From Vallitalea sp. (GTDB taxonomy: Bacteria > Bacillota > Clostridia > Lachnospirales > Vallitaleaceae): a stretch of DNA of 64,000 bases. Positions 37,261 through 47,400 of this stretch are shown here, in pieces (within the stretch, counting starts at the first letter, position 1; each line of letters opens with the position of its first letter). The stretch covers positions 62,001 to 126,000 of the forward strand of contig JAOASG010000063.1 in assembly GCA_025210235.1 (NCBI GenBank), given 5' to 3'. The notes under the pieces are model-generated. The model made no database searches. It was not told where the DNA came from and saw only the letters and a list, made by a program, of their open reading frames with translations. The translations under genes were made by a program, and so were the position numbers.

Positions 37261-37512
37261 ATGTATGAATATTATACTTCTGGTACATGCTCAAAGAAGA
37301 TAACCTTTGATGTAAAAGATAATAAGGTAATTAACGTTCATTTTACTTCTGGTTGTGCTGGTAACTTGTTAGGTATCAGTAAATTAATAGATGGACAAGA
37401 TATAGATGAAGTAATTAAACGTCTAGAAGGTGTGCCTTGTGGTTCAAAATCCACTTCATGTCCAGATCAATTAGCAAAAGCTTTAATAGAATATAAGCAA
37501 AATAATGCTTAA
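37261..37512 (+). CDS. TSCPD domain protein (TIGR03905-type)
   Basis: 83 residues with four conserved cysteines: TSGTCSKK, TSGCAGNLLG, GVPCGSK and SCPDQLA. The pattern TSxCPDQLAKAL at the C-terminus defines the TSCPD domain family, small cysteine-rich proteins of unknown exact role that may bind metals; a related domain occurs at the end of some ribonucleotide reductases. AAAGGAG site. Followed 57 bp later by uracil-DNA glycosylase. Confidence 0.9.
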   Translation: MYEYYTSGTCSKKITFDVKDNKVINVHFTSGCAGNLLGISKLIDGQDIDEVIKRLEGVPCGSKSTSCPDQLAKALIEYKQNNA

Positions 37513-37569
37513 TTTCATAGTTATTAGAATCTAGTACAAGCCATAAGAATCCTAAAAGAGGTGATTTAT

Positions 37570-38124
37570 ATGTTAGATTGGACCCAGTTAGAGCAATCAT
37601 GCAATAACTGCACGAAATGTAATTTACATAAAACTAGACATCATATGGTATTCGGCAAAGGTGATATCAATACAAATTTAATGTTTATAGGTGAAGGTCC
37701 TGGTGAACAAGAAGATTTAACAGGTGTACCATTTGTTGGTAAATCAGGACAACTTTTTGATAAAATATTAAATGCAATTAATATATCTAGAGATGAAATA
37801 TACATAGCTAATATTGTAAAGTGCAGACCACCTAATAATAGAAATCCCTTGGAATCAGAAAAGAAAGCTTGTCTTCCTTATCTTCGATACCAAGTTCAAC
37901 TTATCCATCCTAAAATAATTGTATGCCTTGGACGAGTTGCAGCTCAATGTATTATAGATAAAAATTTTAAAATTACAAAAGAACATGGAATTTGGGTAAC
38001 CAGAAAGGGATATCATTTAATTGCTACATATCACCCTTCTGCATTATTACGTGACCCTTCTAAAAAAAGAGATGCGTGGGAAGACTTTAAAAAAATTAAA
38101 TCAAAGTATATTGAGGTTAGTTAA
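37570..38124 (+). CDS. Family 4 uracil-DNA glycosylase (Fe-S)
   Basis: 184 residues. GEGPGEQEDLTGVPFVGKSG is the uracil-binding loop of family 4; cluster cysteines C14-x2-C17 near the start, plus VKCRPPNNRNP and ACLPYL around 80-100. YHPSALLRDPSKK holds the catalytic leucine loop. Excises uracil from DNA after cytosine deamination. The start is the ATG at 37570; an in-frame GTG at 37561 is inside the ribosome site AGAGGTGAT. Convergent with the MATE transporter. Confidence 0.93.
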   Translation: MLDWTQLEQSCNNCTKCNLHKTRHHMVFGKGDINTNLMFIGEGPGEQEDLTGVPFVGKSGQLFDKILNAINISRDEIYIANIVKCRPPNNRNPLESEKKACLPYLRYQVQLIHPKIIVCLGRVAAQCIIDKNFKITKEHGIWVTRKGYHLIATYHPSALLRDPSKKRDAWEDFKKIKSKYIEVS

Positions 38125-38134
38125 GAATTCACCT

Positions 38135-39505
38135 CTACTTTTCCCACTTTACTAACTCTTTATTATATAATTTTACTGATGAAATGATTGTAACAGTAAG
38201 TCCAACTATTTCTGCTATAATAAAAGAAACCCATACTCCATCTAAACCAAATAATAAAGCAAGTACATAAGCTGCTGGCAATAAAACCACTAATTGTCTT
38301 ATGATTGAAACAATCATGCTTATGTATGCTTTCCCCATCCCCTGAAATGCTGTCCCGCACATAATAGAAACAGCGGCTAATGGAAATACACAACTAATGA
38401 TTCTAAATGCTGGAACTCCTATTTTTACCATCTCATCAGAGCTTTCAAATAGTCCTAATAACTGAGCTGGAATAATCTGAAATACCAAAAAACCTACTGT
38501 CATATATATAACGGCTACAATAATACCCAATTTTACCGTTTTTATAATACGTTGTTTATTTTTTGCTCCGTAATTATATCCAACTATAGGCATAACTCCT
38601 TGAGATAATCCAAATATAGGCATGAAAATTAAAGATTGTATTTTAAAATAAACTCCTAAAACTGTCATAGAAGTTTTTCCAAACTCTCTTAGTATTAAAT
38701 TCAACCCTGCAATCATAATTGAAGCAATAGCTTGCATTATGGCCACGGGTAACCCAACAAGAATAATTCCTTTTAAAATATTTTTATCATATTTAAAATT
38801 TCTTAAATTAATCTTCAAAACATTCTCTTTTGTATATAATACAAACAATACATATACCATTGCAATTATTTGAGCTGAAATAGTAGCTATTGCTGCACCA
38901 TTAACACCCATTGAAGGGAATCCAAAATATCCAAAAATTAGAATAGGGTCTAGCACAATGTTACTTATAGCTCCTATTAACTGTGCTCTCATAGGATGTA
39001 TCATATCCCCAGTTCCTTGTAGAATACTTCTTCCTGCTTGAGCTATTAAATTCCCTATTGAAAATATCATTATTATTTTAAGATATCCGCTTCCTAACTC
39101 CACAATATTTTGGTCTTGTGGATCTTTCAAAAATAACTCTAAAAAATCCCTTGCAAAAAACACTCCAATTAATAAAATAAGTACATATAAAAATAAACAT
39201 AAGATTATCCCATGTTCTGCGGCATTAGCTGCTGATTCATGATCTTGTTCCCCTAGTTTTCGTGAAATAAGTGAGTTAATACCGACACCTAACCCCACAA
39301 ATAATGCAATGATTATTAATTGTATTGGAAAAGCAATAGAAACTGCCGTTAATGCATCCTCACTGATACGAGAAACAAATATACTATCTACAATATTATA
39401 AAGCCCCATAACTAACATAGATAATACTGCAGGTATAGACATAGAAAAAAGTAGCTTTGAAATTTTCATAGTGCCCATTTTGTTCTGTTTTAGATTTTCT
39501 TCCAT
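38135..39505 (-). CDS. MATE family multidrug efflux transporter
   Basis: 456 residues, about twelve membrane segments. Matches the MATE layout: MKISKLLFSMSIPAVLSMLVMGLYNIVDSIF (internal N-lobe) and the symmetric second half, with MGTAFQGMGKAY. These antiporters export cationic drugs with sodium or proton entry. AGAAAGGA precedes the ATG. Ligand unknown. Confidence 0.93.
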   Translation of the reverse strand: MEENLKQNKMGTMKISKLLFSMSIPAVLSMLVMGLYNIVDSIFVSRISEDALTAVSIAFPIQLIIIALFVGLGVGINSLISRKLGEQDHESAANAAEHGIILCLFLYVLILLIGVFFARDFLELFLKDPQDQNIVELGSGYLKIIMIFSIGNLIAQAGRSILQGTGDMIHPMRAQLIGAISNIVLDPILIFGYFGFPSMGVNGAAIATISAQIIAMVYVLFVLYTKENVLKINLRNFKYDKNILKGIILVGLPVAIMQAIASIMIAGLNLILREFGKTSMTVLGVYFKIQSLIFMPIFGLSQGVMPIVGYNYGAKNKQRIIKTVKLGIIVAVIYMTVGFLVFQIIPAQLLGLFESSDEMVKIGVPAFRIISCVFPLAAVSIMCGTAFQGMGKAYISMIVSIIRQLVVLLPAAYVLALLFGLDGVWVSFIIAEIVGLTVTIISSVKLYNKELVKWEK

Positions 39506-39592
39506 AAATTTTCCTTTCTAGTACACATAATTATTTAAGTAATTGTAAAATTAATAATACTCTTTTACTTCCATCATACTTTGTGTATACAT

Positions 39593-40087
39593 TTAATAGA
39601 TGTTTTCTATAAGGCAACAAATAATTTCCTCTAAAGTTCTGTTATCACAGTTAATACTTATATCTGCATATTTTTCATATAATTTAATTCTCTCTTCATA
39701 TACATCTCTTAAAGTATGTCCTTTTCTCTTCGCAATTCCTCTAGTTGTTATATTATTTATTCTTCTTTCAATTTCTTCATAGGAAACATTTAGATAAACT
39801 ATCTTACCATTTTCTTTTAAATATTCCATTGCTTCTTGTCTAAAAATCACACTCCCACCAGTTGCTATAACTGCCTTTGTTTCATGTATACTTAATACTG
39901 CTTCTTTTTCAACATCTAGAAATTTCTCCATTCCCACATCATCTATAATCTCTTGCAATAACCTATTTTCTCTATTTTGAATTACTAAATCTGAATCAAT
40001 AAAAGTCAGCCCAAGAGTTTTTGCAAGCACAACACCTACTGTACTTTTTCCTGCTCCTGGCATTCCAATTAATATAATATTCTCCAT
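39593..40087 (-). CDS. aroK: Shikimate kinase
   Basis: 164 residues. P-loop GMPGAGKSTVG (about 8-18), DSDLVIQ with the shikimate-binding Asp, and ATGGSVIFRQ, the conserved GG motif. Adds phosphate to shikimate in the chorismate route. AGAGGAATAGG precedes the ATG. Not in an aro operon here; the MATE gene lies 87 bp after it. Confidence 0.92.
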   Translation of the reverse strand: MENIILIGMPGAGKSTVGVVLAKTLGLTFIDSDLVIQNRENRLLQEIIDDVGMEKFLDVEKEAVLSIHETKAVIATGGSVIFRQEAMEYLKENGKIVYLNVSYEEIERRINNITTRGIAKRKGHTLRDVYEERIKLYEKYADISINCDNRTLEEIICCLIENIY

Positions 40088-40225
40088 CCTATTCCTCTTT
40101 CTAAAAATTTAATAATATCATCTATTATGTACATGTGATTTTTGTAATTTCGTACTTTCTTATTTTAGCATTAATATAATTAATAATAAACCCTATTTGT
40201 AATGATTGATTCCAAAAAATACCCC

Positions 40226-40254
40226 TTTACTAGGAACGTATGTTCGTGTATACT
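40226..40254 (+). promoter_or_regulatory. SOS-controlled dinB promoter
   Basis: -35 TTTACT (40226-40231), 17-bp spacer and -10 TATACT (40249-40254). Between them lies GGAACGTATGTTCG (40233-40246), 13 of 14 matches to the LexA box CGAACRNRYGTTCG, so LexA would block polymerase directly. Confidence 0.88.
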
Positions 40255-40272
40255 AGTTTTAGAGGTGTTATT

Positions 40273-41523
40273 ATGGATCGTATTATTTTTCATATTGATG
40301 TTAATTCAGCTTACTTAAGTTGGGAAGCTGCTTATAGATTGCAAAAACAAGTTAATTGTATTGACCTTAGAACAATACCTGCTGTAATAGGTGGTGACGA
40401 ATCAAAAAGACATGGAATTGTATTAGCAAAATCAATTCCAGCCAAAAAATATAGTATACAAACTGGTGAATCTTTATTTAGTGCTCGTGAGAAATGTCCA
40501 TCCCTTACGATTGTTCCTCCTAATTACAAACTTTTTATGCAATGTAGCAATGCAATGGTTGCTATATTTAAAGAATATTTTCCACTTGTAGAAAGATATA
40601 GTATAGACGAATGCTTTCTTGATTATACAGGAATGAGTCATCACTTTGGTTCACCTATTCAATTTGCTCATCATATAAAAAATAGAATACAAAAAGAACT
40701 AGGATTTACTGTTAATATTGGTATTTCTACTAATAAATTACTTGCTAAGATGGCATCCGATTTTGAAAAACCAAATAAAATTCATACGTTATTTCCACAT
40801 GAAATAGAAGAAAAAATGTGGCCTTTACCTGTTAGGGATTTATTCATGGTAGGTAGATCAACCAATACCAAACTTCTACGATTAGGCATTTATACCATAG
40901 GTGATTTAGCTAAAACAGATAAAACCCTTTTATATTCTCATTTTAAAAGTCATGGGTATCTTATTCACGCTTACGCTAATGGTTTAGATGACTCTACTGT
41001 AAAACCTTGCTCTCCAAAAGCAAAAGGTATTGGTAACTCTACAACAATATCATTTGATGTAACAGATTCTACTACTGCAAAACTTATTTTATTATCTCTT
41101 ACAGAAACTGTTTGTATGCGTTTACGTGATTCTAAAATGACTGCTAAAATGGTTAGTATTAGTATAAAATCACATGATTTTATTTCCTTATCACATCAGA
41201 TGCAACTAACCGAACATACCGATATAACTCATAATATTTATAAAGCTGTTTGTACTTTATTTGACGAAGCTTGGAATAAAACCCCAATTAGACATCTTGG
41301 AGTTAGAATTTCTTCTCTTACCTCTAATTCCAACACACAGCTTTCGTTATTAGATTTTGATAAAGATAATAAATATACTGCATTAGATGAGTCTATTGAT
41401 AAAATACGTTTAAAATATGGTAATACGGCTATTATTAGAGCATCCTTTTTGCATAGTGGTATTAATCCATTAAACGGGGGTATGCCTGAAGAAAATTACC
41501 CCATTATGTCTAGTCTTTTATAA
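40273..41523 (+). CDS. Y-family DNA polymerase (DinB/UmuC type)
   Basis: 416 residues. Catalytic D in HIDVNSAYLS (about 7) and SIDECF (D112-E113), then little-finger region near 250-390. Error-prone lesion-bypass polymerase. The ATG at 40273 was chosen because AGAGGTG lies 6 bp upstream; an upstream frame from 40240 runs over the LexA box and promoter. SOS box upstream; a small gene follows and probably shares the transcript. Confidence 0.93.
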   Translation: MDRIIFHIDVNSAYLSWEAAYRLQKQVNCIDLRTIPAVIGGDESKRHGIVLAKSIPAKKYSIQTGESLFSAREKCPSLTIVPPNYKLFMQCSNAMVAIFKEYFPLVERYSIDECFLDYTGMSHHFGSPIQFAHHIKNRIQKELGFTVNIGISTNKLLAKMASDFEKPNKIHTLFPHEIEEKMWPLPVRDLFMVGRSTNTKLLRLGIYTIGDLAKTDKTLLYSHFKSHGYLIHAYANGLDDSTVKPCSPKAKGIGNSTTISFDVTDSTTAKLILLSLTETVCMRLRDSKMTAKMVSISIKSHDFISLSHQMQLTEHTDITHNIYKAVCTLFDEAWNKTPIRHLGVRISSLTSNSNTQLSLLDFDKDNKYTALDESIDKIRLKYGNTAIIRASFLHSGINPLNGGMPEENYPIMSSLL

Positions 41524-41594
41524 TTTTGTAATTACCTAGTAATTGTAGCGCTACATTTTGTTGATTCTTTATTCATTGTAGAAAGGGTGATTCC

Positions 41595-41858
41595 ATGAAA
41601 GTAGTTATGGAACCTATTGAGATGATTGGTTGGTTTAATTTACAAGGAGTTTTAATGCCTTTAAAATTTCGATTAGAAACCAAAAATCATAAATTAACAA
41701 CAGTAAAAATAAATAAAGTTTTATATCATACAGAAGAAAAAATTGCAGGCAATCCTATAAAAACTTATGCTTGTACTGTTATTATCAATGGAATAGAAAA
41801 GTCTTGTGAAATAAAGTATGAATTAAATACCTGCAAATGGATACTTTTTAAAATCTAA
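41595..41858 (+). CDS. Small dinB-linked protein of unknown function
   Basis: 87 residues, no signal. Beta-rich strands MLPLKFRLE and NKVLYHTEEKIAGNPIKTYAC with ending CEIKYELNTCKWILFKI. From memory, small proteins like this follow the Y-family polymerase in many Clostridia, probably in one SOS transcript. GAAAGGGTG site. A GTAATTG-type repeat copy (41539-41580) fills the 71-bp spacer after the polymerase. Function unknown. Confidence 0.85.
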   Translation: MKVVMEPIEMIGWFNLQGVLMPLKFRLETKNHKLTTVKINKVLYHTEEKIAGNPIKTYACTVIINGIEKSCEIKYELNTCKWILFKI

Positions 41859-41872
41859 AGTTTTTTAGTACC

Positions 41873-42448
41873 TTATTTTTTACCCGGGTTTTTATAGCAA
41901 TGATAACAAACAGGCACATATTTTTCTAGGCCTCCAATATCTATAGGATTACCTTCATATACAGGTTTACCATCAACAAGTTTTAAATTATGTGTCGCTT
42001 TGTTATTACAAAACCAACAAACCGTTTTTATCTCTTCTAACTTATCTGCAAGTTCAAATAACCGTTTACTTGCCTCAAATAATTCAAGTGTATAACTTAC
42101 ACGAAGACCGTAACAAATAACCGGCGTATTATATGTATTAACAATTTCTCTAAGTTCATCAATATGCTTAGACTTTAATAATTGACATTCATCTACTAAA
42201 ACGCAATCAATATTCTTTTTCTTATTATAAGAAACATATATATCAAATATATTTGTTTCTTCATCAATAATCTCTGCCGGCATCTTAAATCCAGCTCTAG
42301 TTGATATATATCCATCACTTCTTGTATCACTTTTAGGTATAAAAAGTAATACTTCTTTACCTTGGGTCTGATAGTTATGAGCTGTTGCAATAAGATTTAA
42401 AGATTTTGCAGAAAAAACTGTCCCATATTTAAAAAATAACTTAGCCAT
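41873..42448 (-). CDS. tdk: Thymidine kinase
   Basis: 191 residues. P-loop region KYGTVFSAKS (about 7-16), catalytic DECQLL (about 100), and zinc ribbon CWFCNNKATHNL ... VPVCYHC. Phosphorylates thymidine for DNA synthesis. The usual glycine of the P-loop GKS is alanine here (SAKS), an unusual but not unique change. GGAGATGG site. Convergent with the dinB-linked gene, 14 bp apart. Confidence 0.92.
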   Translation of the reverse strand: MAKLFFKYGTVFSAKSLNLIATAHNYQTQGKEVLLFIPKSDTRSDGYISTRAGFKMPAEIIDEETNIFDIYVSYNKKKNIDCVLVDECQLLKSKHIDELREIVNTYNTPVICYGLRVSYTLELFEASKRLFELADKLEEIKTVCWFCNNKATHNLKLVDGKPVYEGNPIDIGGLEKYVPVCYHCYKNPGKK

Positions 42449-42480
42449 TTTCCATCTCCTAATTTTTTAATCTTCAATTA

Positions 42481-42632
42481 CTCAACTTTCCCACATCAAT
42501 ATTCTATGCAGATAATCTAATTATAAGGCTTTGCGAAATAAAAATATAGGTGTTTATTCTATATATTTATTCTGCAAACCAAACCTATAACGCTTAATTT
42601 ATCTGTATTAAATTAAAGGTGGGAAAGTTGAG
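42481..42632 (+). repeat. Full MITE-like element, copy B
   Basis: 152 bp with ends CTCAACTTTCCCAC and GTGGGAAAGTTGAG, 14-bp perfect inverted repeats. It nearly equals the copy at 58752-58902 throughout. Flanks TCAATTA (42474-42480) and TTAATTA (42633-42639) match at six of seven positions, fitting a 7-bp target duplication. No coding frame, so it would need a transposase in trans. Confidence 0.85.
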
Positions 42633-42790
42633 TTAATTATATTATTACATATAATAATTATTATCTCAACAACCTTTTTACATAGTTCATAAGCCCTATA
42701 TTTTTAATATATTTAATAGTGTATACGGATTATTTTTATTTTTTTTTGTTTTTTTTGTAACCTTTTAGGGTGTTTTACATCTTATATAAT

Positions 42791-42946
42791 TGAGGGAGTA
42801 TTTTTTATACATACTCAAATATATAATTAGAACAACGCCCTTTGTTCTAAATTAGTACCTAAAAGTACAAGTACACTTATTAAGCAGCATTACATATATG
42901 CTGTTCCACTAAGACCGTGAAGTTGCCCTACTTCATGGTCTTAGTG
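42791..42946 (+). other. Row of four hairpins upstream of the DnaA-box cluster
   Basis: Successive perfect stems: GAGTAT/ATACTC (42796-42801, 42811-42816), TAGAACAA/TTGTTCTA (42828-42835, 42842-42849), CAGCAT/ATGCTG (42885-42890, 42898-42903), and CACTAAGACCGTGAAGT/ACTTCATGGTCTTAGTG (42907-42923, 42930-42946; 17 bp with one G-U pair). No T-run follows the last one. Confidence 0.7.
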
Positions 42947-42989
42947 CATTTATGTATATTTTAGCAAGAAATATATTTTAATTATGTAG

Positions 42990-43103
42990 TTATCCACATT
43001 TTTCTTGGGGATAACACCATTTTCTTGGGGATAACTTTATTAACTATATACATTTTTCCTTTTTTGTCGAATTTTGCACTTGTGGATAATATATTGTGGA
43101 CAA
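42990..43103. other. DnaA-box cluster in AT-rich intergenic region
   Basis: TTATCCACA at 42990-42998; reversed copies TGGGGATAA (43006-43014 and 43026-43034, within a tandem TTTCTTGGGGATAAC repeat 20 bp apart), TGTGGATAA (43081-43089) and TGTGGACAA (43095-43103). Two are perfect DnaA boxes, the others differ by one or two bases. Together with the hairpins and AT-richness this is what an origin or DnaA titration/regulation site looks like, though dnaA is not in the window. Confidence 0.65.
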
Positions 43104-43233
43104 TTAATATTTTCAATTTTTACCAGTATATTTTGTTTGTGTTATTCCTAAAATATATATAAAAGATTTCAAATTTATTATTATTTTATATACATTAAAT
43201 ATTTTTAATGTAATTAGGGAAGGAGCTTTTTTT

Positions 43234-43395
43234 ATGAAATTTACAACAGGATTATTAGTAGGAAGTGTAATTGGTGCATCATCATTGGCACTTGTGAATA
43301 TGGATAAACGTGATATGCGTAAAATGCAAAGAAAAGGAAAAAAAATGATGCATAAAGCTGAACGCTTAATGGATGATTTAAAAGGAATGATGTAA
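43234..43395 (+). CDS. Small YtxH-like membrane-anchored protein
   Basis: 53 residues, not easily picked by length filters. MKFTTGLLVGSVIGASSLAL is a short membrane segment followed by a basic helix NMDKRDMRKMQRKGKKMMHK, as in YtxH-like stress proteins. Strong GGGAAGGAG (43217-43225) precedes the ATG and a perfect terminator follows at 43399. It lies 131 bp after the DnaA boxes. Confidence 0.85.
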   Translation: MKFTTGLLVGSVIGASSLALVNMDKRDMRKMQRKGKKMMHKAERLMDDLKGMM

Positions 43396-43398
43396 TTT

Positions 43399-43425
43399 AA
43401 AGGGAAACCTAGTAGGTTTCCCTTT
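43399..43425. terminator. Terminator between the small gene and yciI-like gene
   Basis: AAAGGGAAACC (43399-43409), five-base loop, GGTTTCCCTTT (43415-43425). Perfect 11-bp stem between convergent genes. Confidence 0.85.
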
Positions 43426-43439
43426 ACTATTGTTATTTA

Positions 43440-43730
43440 TTAAGTAATAATAAGATTTTCAAATCCTTCACCATATTTTGTAGGAGAAAACTCAATTATA
43501 TTATATTTTGCAAGTTTATTAATATAAAAAGGGTCTTCTTTGATTATGGATTCAACCTCTTGTTTATCATTGGCATTACATATAATTACTCCACCAACTC
43601 GTGGATTTCTTCTACCTGAACAAATAAATTTTTTTTGTTCATAATATTTATCTAAATATTTTATATGAGCCTGTAATTCTTTATCAATTTCATCAAGAGA
43701 TTTGATGTATTCTAAAACTAAAACAAACAT
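43440..43730 (-). CDS. YciI-like family protein
   Basis: 96 residues. MFVLVLEYIKSLDEIDKELQAHIKYL is the typical YciI start; the mid-region CSGRRNPRVGGVIIC and DPFYINKLAKY match the ferredoxin-like fold of this family. Exact role is unknown. AAGGAGACG precedes the ATG. A GTAATTG-type repeat (43766-43803) lies upstream. Confidence 0.88.
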   Translation of the reverse strand: MFVLVLEYIKSLDEIDKELQAHIKYLDKYYEQKKFICSGRRNPRVGGVIICNANDKQEVESIIKEDPFYINKLAKYNIIEFSPTKYGEGFENLIIT

Positions 43731-43765
43731 TTCTACGTCTCCTTTTATGTCTTTTGATTATTTAA

Positions 43766-43803
43766 GTAATTGTAAAACTACATTCAGTTGATTTTTAATA
43801 TGA
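43766..43803 (+). repeat. GTAATTG-type 43-bp repeat copy
   Basis: GTAATTGTAAAACTACATTC and GTTGATTTTTAATA match the reversed copy at 56701-56743 over almost all bases. Confidence 0.75.
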
Positions 43804-43812
43804 CTACTTTTA

Positions 43813-44421
43813 TTATAATATTTTTAATAAATATTTATAAATAGTATTTATATTTTTTTCCTCATCACTTATATCAATGTTATACCTTTCTAGAAAAGCA
43901 TCAACACCTGAATATTCATATGATAACATAACAATAAGATTTTGCCAAACAATAAAATTAATCTTATTTACAGGCTTTTCTATAATTCCTTCATTAACTC
44001 CTAATTGAATAATGTCTTCTATAACATCATTAAATTTCATTCTTATCCCAAGCATAATGTCTTGAATTCGCTTATGAATCTCTATTTTAGCCTTAAATGT
44101 TTTATCACATTCACTTACTATGAACATAAAATTACCATTACCTTTTTTCATGGTAGCTATAAGCATTTTTATAAGAAGTTTAACTTTTATTTCAAAACCT
44201 CCATCATGTTTAAAAAGTTTTTCTTTAAAATCTTCTACATATTTTTCTGCCATATAATTAATAGTTTCATAAATAAGCTCATCTTTACTTGCGAAATATT
44301 CGTAAACAGTACTTTTACCAATATTAGCTTCATAAGCAACTTTTGAAATAGTTAGCCCATCAATACCTTCTCTTACCATAATTGATGTAGCCGCTTCATA
44401 TATCATACCTTTTTTACTCAT
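43813..44421 (-). CDS. TetR family repressor of the RND pump
   Basis: 202 residues. DNA-binding domain MSKKGMIYEAATSIMVREG and ISKVAYEANIGKSTVYEYF (HTH about 22-41), then helical ligand domain. The start at 44421 follows GAAGAGG; a TTG at 44439 in frame lies before it. It is transcribed after the RND pump with a 24-bp spacer, so it probably reports on the same promoter and represses the 32-bp palindrome upstream of the pump. Confidence 0.9.
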   Translation of the reverse strand: MSKKGMIYEAATSIMVREGIDGLTISKVAYEANIGKSTVYEYFASKDELIYETINYMAEKYVEDFKEKLFKHDGGFEIKVKLLIKMLIATMKKGNGNFMFIVSECDKTFKAKIEIHKRIQDIMLGIRMKFNDVIEDIIQLGVNEGIIEKPVNKINFIVWQNLIVMLSYEYSGVDAFLERYNIDISDEEKNINTIYKYLLKIL

Positions 44422-44445
44422 ACCTAATAACCTCTTCAATTAAAT

Positions 44446-47400
44446 TTATTTTACTAGCTTTTTCTTTAATCCATATAATAATGAATACATAACTGGAACA
44501 ATAATCAGTGTTAAAAATGTTGATATTATAAGACCTCCAATAACAGTTATACCTAGAGGTGCTATCATCTCAGCTCCTTCTCCAATACCAAGTGCAATAG
44601 GAATAACCGCTAATATTGTAGTTAATGCAGTCATTAAAATTGGTCTAATTCTAATGCTTCCAGCTTCTATTATAGCATCTTCAGTAGATTTTCCAGCTAT
44701 TATCATTTTATTTATATAATCCACTAATACGATACCATTATTTACAACAATACCTGCTAAAACAATCATACCTAAAAATGAAACTATACTAAGTGGAGTT
44801 CTAGTAATATATAGTGCTATAAATGCTCCTGTAAACGCTAATGGTACGCTAAATAAAATTATAAATGGGTACAAGAATGATTCAAACTGTGAAGCCATAA
44901 TCATATATATTAATACTACTCCTAATAGTAATGCTAATAACAGACTTCTAAAGGAATCTTGAATCTCTTTATATTCCCCAACATTTTCGATAGAATATCC
45001 ATCTGGAATATTAAGCTCTTTTAATTTTTCATCAATAATTTTACCAACTTTACCTGAGCTTATGCCCTCTTCTAATTTACTAGTTATGCTAATAACTCTT
45101 TTTTGATTAGTTCTATTAATAGAGGTATATCCTAGTCCTTCTTCAATAGTTGCAATATCTTTTAATTTTACATCCTTACCTGTCATTGAGGTAAATTCAA
45201 GTTCTCCAATATCTTTTGTGTTTAGCTTTGTATCTTTTGTTTCATTAATATATACTTCTATTTTTTTACCATTTAAATCAAGCGTTGTTGATTTAATATC
45301 TGTTAACCTTTCTCTTATAGTTCCAGCTACTGCTGCTGTAGTTATCCCAAGTGGTCCTGATAACTTTTTATTTAACATTATATTAAGCTCTGGGGCTCCT
45401 TTTGAAATACCATTTTCTACTTCAACAGTTCCATTTATATTTTCAACAATACTAGTTACTTCCTTTGCAAGGCTTTCTAGTACTTCAAAGTCTGTACCTG
45501 ATATATTTATTTGAACAGGGATAGATGAAAAAGCCATCATATTAGATACAGCATTTATTTCTAATTTACAATCTACTTTTTCCTCTATTTTGTTCCTAAT
45601 CTCATCAGAAATTTCTTGTGTACTTCTACTTCTTTCTGACTTAGGCACTAAAGATAAATTAATGGTTCCAGTATCTGTTCCTCCTGCTCCCATCATTGGG
45701 CCCATTGTATTTTTTCCAATAGATGAGCTAATTGATTCAATTTCATTAAAAGAACTAAGAATCTCTTCTATTTGCTTTACCTTTTGTACTGTATTATTAT
45801 AAGTTGTTCCTTTTGGCATAGACGCTGTAATAGTTATTTGACCTTCATCTGTAGTTGGCATAAACTCTGTACCTATGGTTAGTGCTCCATAAATACTTGC
45901 TGCAAAAATAATTATGGCTAATATAAAAACTAATCCTCTGCGTTTAAGGGAACCTTTTAGTAATTTAACATAGTAATTCCTAAATCCATCCATTGCTTTA
46001 TGATGATTACTTGTATCTGGTTTTTTAATTAGTTTAGATGATAACATTGGAACTAATGTTAATGCAACTAATAAACTAGCAAGTAATGTTAAAGTTACTG
46101 TTAGTGCCATTTCTTTAAATATTTGCGCTGTAAATCCTTTTGTGAAGATAACTGGCAAAAATACTGCAATTGTTGTTAGAGTTGAAGCAGTTATAGCTCC
46201 TGCAACCTGTTTACTTCCTTCTATAGATGCAACAACTTTACTTTTCCCTTCTCTTCTCATTCGGTAAATATTTTCTAATACAACAACTGCATTATCTACA
46301 AGCATTCCTATACCAAGTGCTAAGCCTCCAAGTGAAACAACATTAAGCGAGATACCACTCAACCATATAAATGTGAAAGATACAATTATACTAATAGGAA
46401 TAGCAATACCTATAACAATAGTTGGTCTTATATCTTTTAGAAATATAAATAATATAAATATAGCTAATAATGCTCCAATAATAGCATTAATAGATACTGA
46501 CGATACCATATCATTTATATATTTTGATTGATCTAATATGGTAAGTATGTTCATATCCGAATATTCAGCTTTTATTTTCTCAATCTCTTTATTTACCTTT
46601 TTTGCAACATCTGTTGTATTAAATTCAGTCTGTCTCTGAATCATTAATGAAATGCTATCTTCTCCATTAACTTTAGAGTATACATGTTCATTTTTTTCTA
46701 CTTGATTAATAGTAGCTATATCCTCTAATTTAATAGTAGTCATTTCCGTTTTTATATTTGGATTAGCAAGATTCTGTGGATTTTGTTGGTGACTAACTAA
46801 AGTGTTATTTGTAGCTTTTTTCTTTAGTACTTCCCAAATATCTTGTTTATTTCCTTGAATTACAGGAATAGGCATTTCCATTAAAATAAAATCTTCTATA
46901 TCTTTAATACTAGTAAATTTTCCTAATGTACGTATCGTTATATCTTTGTCGCCTTCAGTAATTTGCCCCGCAGGCATATCAAAGTTAGATGCTTTTAGTA
47001 AATTAGATATCATTTTACTATCAATACCTAGTAGCTCTAATTTTTCTGAGTCTAGTGTTATTTCAATTTGATTTTCCACACCACCATTTATTGTTACAGA
47101 AGCTACTCCTTCTATTCTTTCTAATCTTGGTTGAACAACATTTTCAATAAAATCTCCTACTTCAGACATACTACTGCCTTCTTTGGTAATAGCAAATCCC
47201 ATTATTGGCATCATACTAGGATTAAACTTTATAAGCATAGGTGAACTTACTTCATCAGGAAAATAAGAAGTAACCATGTCAAGTTTCTCTCTCATATCAA
47301 GCATGGCAACATCCATGTTGGCTGACTCTACAAATTCTACAATTACCAATGAATTATGTTCTGATGAAACTGATTGTATATTTTTTACATTTTGTACTGT

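Noticed and set aside
44005..44346. 113-codon plus-strand frame opposite the TetR gene
   Set aside because: Phe-rich shadow; TetR motifs on the other strand are unambiguous.
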